Under the pieces are notes generated by a model that had not been told where the DNA came from, ran no database searches, and was given only the letters and a program-made list of their open reading frames with translations. The position numbers and the translations under genes were made by a program. Positions 7,235-12,593 of a DNA stretch of 12,593 nucleotides are shown piece by piece (the first letter of the stretch is position 1; each line of letters starts with the position of its first letter). Location of the stretch: positions 1 to 12,593 of the forward strand of contig JAOPXF010000049.1 in the NCBI GenBank assembly GCA_025965295.1. Reading direction: 5' to 3'. This DNA is from Nocardioides sp. GTDB lineage: Bacteria > Actinomycetota > Actinomycetes > Propionibacteriales > Nocardioidaceae.

Positions 7235-8383
7235 TCAGCGCAGCAGGTCGCGCCCGATGACCATGCGCTGGATCTGGTTGGTGCCCTCGAAGATCTGGGT
7301 CACCTTGGCGTCGCGGAAGAGGCGCTCGACGGGGTACTCGCGGGTGTAGCCGTTGCCGCCCAGCACCTGGATCGCATCGGTGGTGACCCGCATGGCCGCG
7401 TCGGTGGCGGTGAGCTTGGCGATCGAGGCCTGACGGGAGAACGGCAGGCCGGCGTCCTTGAGGCGGGCGGCGTGGAGGTACGTCGCCCGGGCCCGCTCGA
7501 CGTCGGCGGCCATGTCGGCGAGCAGGAACTGGAGGCCCTGGAACTCCCCGATGGCCTTGCCGAACTGGCGGCGCTCCCCGGCGTACGCCACCGCGTGCGC
7601 GAGCGCGGCCTGGGCGATGCCGGTCGCGACCGCGGAGATGCCGAGGCGACCGGCGTCGAGGGCGGAGAGCGCGACCTTCATGCCCGCGCCCTCCTCGCCG
7701 ACGAGCTGGGCGGCCGGGATCCGGGCGCCCTCGAAGATGACCTGGGTGGTGACGTCGCAGGCGAGGCCCATCTTCTTCTCGGGGGCACCGAAGCTCATGC
7801 CCGCGGTGTCGGCAGGGACCACGAAGGCCGAGAGCCCGCGCTTGGGGTCCTCGGACGTACGGGCGAAGAGGATGTAGTAGTCGGCGCACGATCCGTTGCT
7901 GATCCACTGCTTGGTGCCGGTCACCACGTAGTCGTCGCCGTCGCGGACCGCCTTGGTCCGGATCCCGCTCACGTCCGAGCCCGCCTGCGGCTCGGACAGG
8001 CAGTAGGCACCGAGCCAGTCGCCCGAGAGCATCCGCGGCAGCCAGGCGGCGACCAGCTCGGGGCTGCCGTTGGCCGCAACCACGGAGGCCGTGAGCGAGT
8101 GGACGCTGGTGCCGACCCCGACGCTGGGCCAGGCGGTCGCGATCTCCTCGATCACCTGGAGGTAGACCTCGTAGGGCTGCCCGCCGCCGCCGTGCTCCTC
8201 GTCGAAGGGGAGGCTCAGCAGGCCGGACCGACCGAGCAGGGCGTAGGCCTCGGCGGGGAACACCGCCCGCTCCTCCAGGTCGGCGACCTGCGGTGCCAGC
8301 TCCTTCGTCGCGAGCTGCCGGGTCAGGTCGAGGAGCGCCTCGGCCTCCTCGGTGGGGAGCAGTCGGTCGACGGTGGTGGCCAT
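7235..8383 (-). CDS. Acyl-CoA dehydrogenase
   Basis: A 382-residue FAD enzyme of the usual family length (about 380-390). It oxidises an acyl-CoA thioester to the trans-2-enoyl-CoA and passes electrons to electron-transfer flavoprotein in the cytoplasm. The helical N-terminal domain is followed by the substrate and flavin segment YCLSEPQAGSDVSG near residue 128 and GTKQWISNG near 157-165, then by RRQFGKAIGEFQGLQF in the C-terminal domain. The catalytic base is Glu366 in FEGTNQIQR, the short- and medium-chain position. The start at 8383 has no Shine-Dalgarno in the 19-base gap after the preceding gene, but a -10-like TACGAT lies exactly 6 bases upstream, suggesting a leaderless mRNA. Chain length and substrate (fatty, branched-chain or steroid side-chain acyl-CoA) cannot be set from sequence alone. 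Confidence 0.96.
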   Translation of the reverse strand: MATTVDRLLPTEEAEALLDLTRQLATKELAPQVADLEERAVFPAEAYALLGRSGLLSLPFDEEHGGGGQPYEVYLQVIEEIATAWPSVGVGTSVHSLTASVVAANGSPELVAAWLPRMLSGDWLGAYCLSEPQAGSDVSGIRTKAVRDGDDYVVTGTKQWISNGSCADYYILFARTSEDPKRGLSAFVVPADTAGMSFGAPEKKMGLACDVTTQVIFEGARIPAAQLVGEEGAGMKVALSALDAGRLGISAVATGIAQAALAHAVAYAGERRQFGKAIGEFQGLQFLLADMAADVERARATYLHAARLKDAGLPFSRQASIAKLTATDAAMRVTTDAIQVLGGNGYTREYPVERLFRDAKVTQIFEGTNQIQRMVIGRDLLR

Positions 8384-8389
8384 GAGCCG

Positions 8390-8405
8390 ATCGTAGGACG
8401 TCCTA
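8390..8405 (-). promoter_or_regulatory. Promoter -10 with overlapping perfect palindrome for the acyl-CoA dehydrogenase
   Basis: On the minus strand a perfect 12-bp palindrome, TAGGACGTCCTA (8394-8405), shares its last two bases with TACGAT (8390-8395), a good -10. Six bases later comes the ATG at 8383, so transcription would begin at or near the start codon. The palindrome also contains the TAG stop of the upstream gene. No clear -35 is seen about 17 bases further upstream. A repressor bound here would cover the promoter core; a TetR-family regulator of acyl metabolism is a plausible but unproven ligand. Confidence 0.5.
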
Positions 8406-9239
8406 GGAGTTGCCGCCGATCCACCCGCCGTGGTCGTTGATGTCGCGGTAGTCGGTCATGTGCTCGCCGGCCTCGACGAACGCCACCGGCAGGGTGTCGC
8501 CCCAGATCGGCTGCCGGGTGATCGCCTCGAGGTCGCCGAAGGTCAGGGGCGGCGACGTCCGGGTGAGGTCCCACACGCCGCCCGCCTGCTCGAAGCCGTT
8601 GGTGCTGGTGGCGACGATCCGCAGGTGGTCGGGGCGCAGCAGGTCGACGACCCGGCGACGACCGACGCCGTCGGGCACGGGGTCGGTCTCGTCGTACTCC
8701 GTCTGCTGCGAGCCGTCGGAAAGCGTGCTGACGCGGCACCAGGCCGTGATCTCGGCGCAGCTGTCGACGTGCATGCCCCGGCCGTGCTGGACGTTGAGCC
8801 CGACGAGCGAGGAGCCGAGGCCGTCGGCGTCGGCCCAGTGCAGCTCGACGTAGTAGTCCCCACCGGTCGCGAAGAGCTGGCCGGCGAGCTCGGTTGCGGC
8901 GCCGGGCCGCTGCTGGTCCAAGGCCCAGCGCAGCGCGAGGACCGCCGACTGCCCGGTCGTGGCGGCACGCGGGCCGTCGAGGTCGGGCGTGACGACGGGG
9001 GCGCCGGTGCGACCCGGGTCGCTCGCGAGGGGCACCGAGCCTTCGGAGCCGGACAGTCCGGCGAACAGGCCACCGGTCAGGGCGAGCGCGGCGACGCCGG
9101 CGGCCACCGAGAGGCCGGTGGCACGACGCCGACGCAGCGCGCCGCCCCGGATGCGGGCGGTAGTGGTCAGGCGGTCGAGGTCGGGGCCGGTCTGGTCGAT
9201 CCGGTCCAGCGTGTCGGTCAGGTGGTCGTGCAGCTTCAT
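8403..9239 (-). CDS. Single-pass membrane protein partnered with the SigE-family sigma factor (possible anti-sigma)
   Basis: A 278-residue protein whose start ATG shares one base with the sigma factor's TGA (TGATG), with GAGGAGGAG just upstream, so the two are translationally coupled. Residues 1-40 form a basic cytoplasmic segment (MKLHDHLTDTLDRIDQ start, ending in Arg-rich RRRRA). Residues 43-63 are one transmembrane helix, and 64-278 lie outside the cell with a single cysteine pair, Cys161/Cys168. The position and topology fit a membrane regulator that holds or senses for the sigma factor. However, there is no HxxxCxxC zinc-binding anti-sigma domain, and the cytoplasmic part is only about 40 residues, very short for a sigma-binding domain. 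The extracellular part is not a family I can name. Function as an anti-sigma factor is inferred from context only. Confidence 0.83.
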   Translation of the reverse strand: MKLHDHLTDTLDRIDQTGPDLDRLTTTARIRGGALRRRRATGLSVAAGVAALALTGGLFAGLSGSEGSVPLASDPGRTGAPVVTPDLDGPRAATTGQSAVLALRWALDQQRPGAATELAGQLFATGGDYYVELHWADADGLGSSLVGLNVQHGRGMHVDSCAEITAWCRVSTLSDGSQQTEYDETDPVPDGVGRRRVVDLLRPDHLRIVATSTNGFEQAGGVWDLTRTSPPLTFGDLEAITRQPIWGDTLPVAFVEAGEHMTDYRDINDHGGWIGGNS

Positions 9240-9781
9240 CAGGACTCCTCCTCGAGGTCGGTGAGGTGGACGCGCAGGCGGGCCAGTGCGCGCCGGGAAC
9301 GGGTGCGGACGGCGGTCTCGCTGAGACCGAGCTCGCGGGCCGTCTCCGCCACGCTGCGGTCCAGCCAGTAGCGCAGGACGACGACCACGCGGTCGTCGGC
9401 TGAGAGCAGCCGCAGCGCTGCCATCAGGTCGAGCCGGTCGGCGGCGTCCGGCGGCTCGCTCCCACGATCGGGGAGCGCGTCGGTCGGGCGCTCCGAGGAG
9501 CGTCGCAGCCGCCGGTGCGACAGGTAGGTCCGGGTGAGCACGGTCCGGGTGTAGGCGACCGGGTCGTCCGCGTGGCTGACGCGGCGCCACGCGGCGTACA
9601 CCTTGGCGTACGTCGTCTGGAGGAGGTCCTCGGCCAGGTGGTGGTCACCCGCGGTGAGCAGCAGGGCGGCGCGGTGCAGCGTCCGACCGGTGGCGATCAC
9701 CAGCTCGTCGAAGTCCTGCACCCTGGCCACCTTCCGCGGCTGGGTCACGCCGACGTCCGTCTCGGAGATGCTCACACCCAT
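9239..9781 (-). CDS. SigE-family (ECF-like) RNA polymerase sigma factor
   Basis: A 180-residue sigma-70 family protein of the short two-domain type, normally about 165-190 residues. Region 2 covers about 22-95: DFDELVIATGRTLHRAA, then HHLAEDLLQTTYAKVYAAW (core binding and -10 recognition), ending in a basic RRLRR. A 25-residue acidic/Pro linker follows. Region 4 covers about 118-173: LSADDRVVVVLRYWLDRS and the helix-turn-helix VAETARELGLSETAVRTRSR, which should read the -35. It would redirect RNA polymerase to a small regulon, likely controlled by the membrane protein it overlaps. The ATG at 9781 is chosen because it begins before region 2 and leaves a 76-base divergent promoter region. An in-frame GTG at 9775 is possible. 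No strong Shine-Dalgarno is seen. Confidence 0.92.
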   Translation of the reverse strand: MGVSISETDVGVTQPRKVARVQDFDELVIATGRTLHRAALLLTAGDHHLAEDLLQTTYAKVYAAWRRVSHADDPVAYTRTVLTRTYLSHRRLRRSSERPTDALPDRGSEPPDAADRLDLMAALRLLSADDRVVVVLRYWLDRSVAETARELGLSETAVRTRSRRALARLRVHLTDLEEES

Positions 9782-9857
9782 CAGACGCCTGACCGGTCCG
9801 CCCGCGTGACACAACACCGCGATTCTTCCGGTCGGCGGCAACGGGTACGTTGCCGCC
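9782..9857. promoter_or_regulatory. Divergent promoter region between sigma factor and GNAT gene
   Basis: These 76 bases separate the two start codons. The GNAT side ends in TACGTT (9846-9851), 6 bases and then ATG, a leaderless arrangement with the same spacing as the acyl-CoA dehydrogenase promoter. For the sigma factor I see no standard -10. A GGAA...GTC arrangement on the minus strand is too degenerate to call. Confidence 0.5.
9834..9857. repeat. Perfect 10-bp inverted repeat abutting the GNAT start codon
   Basis: GGCGGCAACG (9834-9843), spacer GGTA, then CGTTGCCGCC (9848-9857), with no mismatch. The right arm ends on the base before ATG and covers the -10-like TACGTT. This position fits an operator that occludes RNA polymerase. 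If transcription instead started upstream, it would form a stable hairpin against the start codon. Confidence 0.75.
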
Positions 9858-11057
9858 ATGGCTCGCTCCGACCTCGTGACCCGGCGGTTGACGGCCGACG
9901 ACTTCGACCAGTCCTGGGGGCTGGGTCTGGAGGCGTTCGGGGACCTGCCCGCGGGGACACCGGCGCCCACGCCGGAGGGCTCGGTCGCGCCGGGCCGGCA
10001 TGCGTGGGGCACGTTCGACGACGGCCGTCTGGTGGCGCGCATCGTCGGCCGCGAGTACCACTCGTGGTTCGGCGGGGCCGAGGTCTCGACCTGTGGCGTT
10101 GCCGGCGTGACCGTCGTCGCCGAGCGACGCGGCGACGGCCTGCTCTCGGACCTTGTTCGGGCAGTCCTCGAGGAGGCGCGCGACCGGGACGAGGTGGTCT
10201 CCACGCTGTATCCGACCGCCCCGGGCATCTACCGCCGGCTGGGCTACGAGCTGGTCGGCGCCCTGGACACGGTCGAGGTGCCGCTGGCCGAGCTGGCGCG
10301 CGTCCGTGCCCCGGTCGGGATGACCACCCGGCGGGCGACCGTGGCCGACGTGGGCGCCGTACGCCGGGTGTACGACACCTGGGCCGCGGCCCAGAACGGT
10401 CCCCTGACGCGCCGAGGCCCGTCGTTCCCCGAGTCGGACGAGGAGTACCTCGCCGAGCACACCGGGACCACCCTCGCGATCGACGACGCGGGCGAGGTCA
10501 TGGGCTTCGCGAGCTGGCGGCGCGGCCCGGGCTACGACCCGGCGGAGGCGGCCCTGGAGGTGTCCGACCTGGTGGCGCTGGACCCCGAGGCCCACCGGGC
10601 GCTGTGGCGGGTGCTGGCGTCCTTCTCCCCGGTGGTGGGGCGGCTGCGGCTGACCACGTCCGGCGACGACATCGCCCGGCTGGTGCTGCCGACGAGCAGC
10701 TGGCGGGCGGTCCGGAGCCGTCCCTACATGCTGCGGCTGCTCGACGTGCCCGGGGCCTTCACGACCCGCACCTTCGACGGTGATGCCGAGGCGAGCTTCG
10801 CGGTGGCCGGCGACCCCCTGGGTCTGCTCGACGGCGGCTACCGGTTGCGGGTCAGCGACGGCCGGACCGCCTGCGAGCGGGTGCACGCACCGGGCGCGCC
10901 GGTCTTCACGCCGCAGGGCCTGGCCCTCGCCTACGCCGGCACCCAGTCGTCCGCGACGCTGCGGATGGCCGGGCACCTCACCGGCCCCACGTCGTACGAC
11001 GGGGTGCTCGACCGGCTGCTCGGTGGCCGGCGCGTGCACATCCGCGACTACTTCTGA
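9858..11057 (+). CDS. Eis-type GNAT N-acetyltransferase
   Basis: A 399-residue protein matching the three-domain layout of Mycobacterium tuberculosis Eis (402 residues): two GNAT folds plus a C-terminal sterol-carrier-like domain. The acetyl-CoA loop is VTVVAERRGDGLLSDL at about 85-99. The motif LYPTAPGIYRRLGYE at 117-131 aligns with the Eis segment containing general-acid Tyr126, here Tyr125. The chain ends in HIRDYF, so the C-terminal Phe carboxylate used by Eis as a general base is kept as Phe399. Eis proteins form hexamers and acetylate amines and lysines, including aminoglycosides at several positions. The natural substrate here is unknown, and resistance should not be assumed. The ATG at 9858 is supported by the leaderless -10 spacing. 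The stop lies inside the convergent phosphoesterase gene. Confidence 0.92.
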   Translation: MARSDLVTRRLTADDFDQSWGLGLEAFGDLPAGTPAPTPEGSVAPGRHAWGTFDDGRLVARIVGREYHSWFGGAEVSTCGVAGVTVVAERRGDGLLSDLVRAVLEEARDRDEVVSTLYPTAPGIYRRLGYELVGALDTVEVPLAELARVRAPVGMTTRRATVADVGAVRRVYDTWAAAQNGPLTRRGPSFPESDEEYLAEHTGTTLAIDDAGEVMGFASWRRGPGYDPAEAALEVSDLVALDPEAHRALWRVLASFSPVVGRLRLTTSGDDIARLVLPTSSWRAVRSRPYMLRLLDVPGAFTTRTFDGDAEASFAVAGDPLGLLDGGYRLRVSDGRTACERVHAPGAPVFTPQGLALAYAGTQSSATLRMAGHLTGPTSYDGVLDRLLGGRRVHIRDYF

Positions 11058-12593
11058 GCCTCGGGCGTGGCCTGGGTGAGGTGCAGCGGCACGTAGTCCG
11101 CGACCTCGAAGACCCCGTTGGTCTGCAGGGTCACGGGCTGGAGGCCGACGGGGCGCCCGTCGCGGTAGGTCACGAGGGTGACCTCGGCCTCCCGCTTGGG
11201 CTTGCTGCCGACGGCGATGGCGTAGGCCGCACCGCCGGTGGTGCCGTTCGTGTAGGAGTAGCCGGCCTGCTGGCTGGCCCCCATCACCCGCGTCGGCCCC
11301 GACTGGAGGTGCAGGTGCCCGGCGAGCACGAGGTCGGCACAGCCCCGGTCGAGCGTCTCCCGGCCGAGGTTCGCGTCGTGCACGAGCAGCGTCGTGACCC
11401 GGTCCCCGTCGTCCTGGGCGGCGCAGGCGGCGTCGGCGAGACGCGTGGCGACCTCGTCGAAGCTCAGCCCGGTCTCGTCGCGCCAGCTGCCGAGCCCGCT
11501 CGAGCGCGGGTCGTCGACCCCGAGCAGCCGCGTGCCCGCGGGGCCGTCCACGACGGTGCCGTCGAGCGTCGTCCAGCCGTGGTCGGCGAGGTAGCCGGTC
11601 ACGAAGGACCCGTGGTCGTGGTTGCCGGCGATGGCCCAACGGTCGAGGTCGTCGAAGTTCGTGGTCAGCGAGTCGAGCGAGAAGGCCTCCCAGCTCTGGC
11701 CCGCCGAGGTGTCGTCGCCGGCGTCGAAGACGGCCGTCGCCCCGCCCGCGTCGCCGACCGCGCGGGCGACCGCGTCCATGCCGATGTTGTCGTGCCGGTC
11801 GGAGACCAGCAGGACCACGGTGTCGCCCTGCTCCGGGGTGCGCAGGGTCAGGTCCGCGGCCTTCTCGGCCGCGGTGGCGTAGAACGTCTTGCTCTTGTCG
11901 TAGGTGTCGATGGCGCTGGCAATCAGGCGCTGGGTCTGCGTGGTGGTCACGTCGCCGCGGACCTCGATGCCGGCCGCCTCCGCGGGCAGGTTGACCTCCG
12001 GGCCGAGGAAGTCCGCGAGGGACTGCCACGCGCGCGTCGACTCCACGGTGTCCTCGTCGGGGTCCCACGGCTGCCAGAGCGCCACCGCCAGCAGCACGAC
12101 CAGCCCGGTCGCCAGCGCGCCTCCCGGGCTGCGGGCTCGCGCGAGCAGCTCACGGCGGCGACCGGCTCCGAGCAGCAGCCACACCAGGATCGGGACCAGG
12201 CCGACGACCGCCCCCCTCAGGGCCGCGGCGAGCGCCATGCTCACCAGGGCGTCGCGCACCTTCGCGATCTGCCCCTCCGGCTGGCTCGCGATGTAGGCGT
12301 AGCGCTGGACGAGCTCCTCGGTCGAGCCGGCCTCGGTCTTGCCGAGCCTGATGTCGACGCCGATCGGCCCGCCCGAGTCGCGGCGGAAGTCCGGCAGCAC
12401 GGGGCCCGTGTGCACCACCACCGCTCCGCTGAGGGTGGGGCGGAGCACCGCGTCGTGGCTGGCCAGCACGATCGTGCGGCTGCTGAGCAGGAAGAACAGC
12501 AGCCCGGCCAGGAACGCGAGCACCGCCCAGACCGCGACGTACGCGCTGGCCTTCGAGACGAGGGTCGTGTGCCTGAGGACGCGCTCACGCGCG
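11048..12593 (-). CDS. Membrane-anchored metallophosphoesterase, 5' end beyond the window
   Basis: The frame is open to the right edge (23 codons upstream of the GTG at 12523, none a plausible start), so the true start is outside and at least 514 residues are encoded. Numbered from that GTG, hydrophobic helices lie at about -8 to 15, 95-119 and 135-152. The basic loop GRRRELLARARS between the last two should be cytoplasmic, which places the catalytic domain (about 190-450) outside. The metal-site motifs are complete: DRH at 242-244, GD at 269-270, GNHD at 300-303, His382, and GHLH at 402-405. The fold hydrolyses phosphoester bonds with a two-metal centre; the substrate (nucleotide, lipid-linked or polymer) is unknown. 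Its last ten bases overlap the end of the convergent GNAT gene. Confidence 0.9.
   Translation of the reverse strand, partial: ARERVLRHTTLVSKASAYVAVWAVLAFLAGLLFFLLSSRTIVLASHDAVLRPTLSGAVVVHTGPVLPDFRRDSGGPIGVDIRLGKTEAGSTEELVQRYAYIASQPEGQIAKVRDALVSMALAAALRGAVVGLVPILVWLLLGAGRRRELLARARSPGGALATGLVVLLAVALWQPWDPDEDTVESTRAWQSLADFLGPEVNLPAEAAGIEVRGDVTTTQTQRLIASAIDTYDKSKTFYATAAEKAADLTLRTPEQGDTVVLLVSDRHDNIGMDAVARAVGDAGGATAVFDAGDDTSAGQSWEAFSLDSLTTNFDDLDRWAIAGNHDHGSFVTGYLADHGWTTLDGTVVDGPAGTRLLGVDDPRSSGLGSWRDETGLSFDEVATRLADAACAAQDDGDRVTTLLVHDANLGRETLDRGCADLVLAGHLHLQSGPTRVMGASQQAGYSYTNGTTGGAAYAIAVGSKPKREAEVTLVTYRDGRPVGLQPVTLQTNGVFEVADYVPLHLTQATPEAQK

Noticed and set aside
288..8440. Long plus-strand open frames (for example 288-2243, 4289-5716, 5574-7181, 7178-8440) opposite the transporter and dehydrogenase genes
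   Set aside because: Their translations are Arg/Gly/Ala/Asp-rich and show no known motif, and they mirror convincing minus-strand genes. They are the usual by-product of few stop codons in GC-rich DNA.
9782..9829. ECF-type autoregulatory promoter (GGAA...GTC) for the sigma factor
   Set aside because: The -35 lacks the usual AAC and the spacing to GTC is off, so it is not distinguishable from chance.
9782..10228. An upstream extension of the sigma factor reading frame, adding about 149 residues
   Set aside because: It would run antisense through the GNAT start and its promoter, and the extra residues show no sigma-factor region.
9645..12068. An 807-codon minus-strand open frame across the GNAT gene
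   Set aside because: It is an antisense shadow of the GNAT and an out-of-frame reading of the phosphoesterase; both real genes have full motif sets.
12521..12523. GTG at 12523 as the start of the metallophosphoesterase
   Set aside because: It falls in the middle of the first hydrophobic helix, and the open frame continues to the window edge with helix-compatible residues.
1..12593. Phage defence, toxin-antitoxin, biosynthetic or mobile-element system
   Set aside because: No integrase, transposase, nuclease-helicase, toxin or biosynthetic core gene was seen on either strand.

Overview
The window is high-GC DNA with G/C-rich third codon positions, strong GGAGG-type ribosome binding sites, many 1-4 base gene overlaps and leaderless-looking starts. 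This fits an actinomycete; the gene content resembles Nocardioidaceae or other Propionibacteriales, but that placement is an inference. No RNA genes, insertion sequences, prophage genes or CRISPR arrays were seen. Almost every base is coding, and nine of the eleven genes lie on the minus strand.

Minus-strand block 1 (7115 down to 1, running off the left edge) is one compact operon. It encodes a lipoprotein solute-binding protein with a long Gly/Thr/Ser tether, one polypeptide fusing the two branched-chain-amino-acid-type permeases (LivH-LivM), the LivG-type and LivF-type ATPases, a secreted C-terminally anchored surface protein with a short collagen-like stretch, and a small two-helix membrane protein cut by the window edge. 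Junctions are a 4-base gap, a 14-base overlap, two ATGA overlaps and a 4-base gap, so all six genes are probably made together. The unusual point is that two non-transporter envelope proteins are built into a LIV-type importer operon. The leader contains a palindrome one base off the published KstR box.

Minus-strand block 2 (9781 down to 7235) holds a SigE-family ECF-like sigma factor, a single-pass membrane protein overlapping it by one base (the likely partner or regulator, lacking a zinc-finger anti-sigma domain), and an acyl-CoA dehydrogenase. The dehydrogenase probably has its own leaderless promoter with a perfect 12-bp palindrome over the -10. A GC hairpin follows it, before the transporter operon.

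The right side has a plus-strand Eis-type GNAT acetyltransferase (9858-11057), divergent from the sigma factor. A perfect 10-bp inverted repeat spans its -10 and abuts its ATG. It converges with, and overlaps by 10 bases, a membrane-anchored metallophosphoesterase whose 5' end lies beyond the right edge.

Working model (inference): the LIV-type importer and its accessory surface proteins take up an organic, possibly hydrophobic, carboxylate rather than a simple amino acid. The neighbouring acyl-CoA dehydrogenase may begin its oxidation, and TetR-type repressors may control both through the palindromes seen. The sequence does not establish the substrate.
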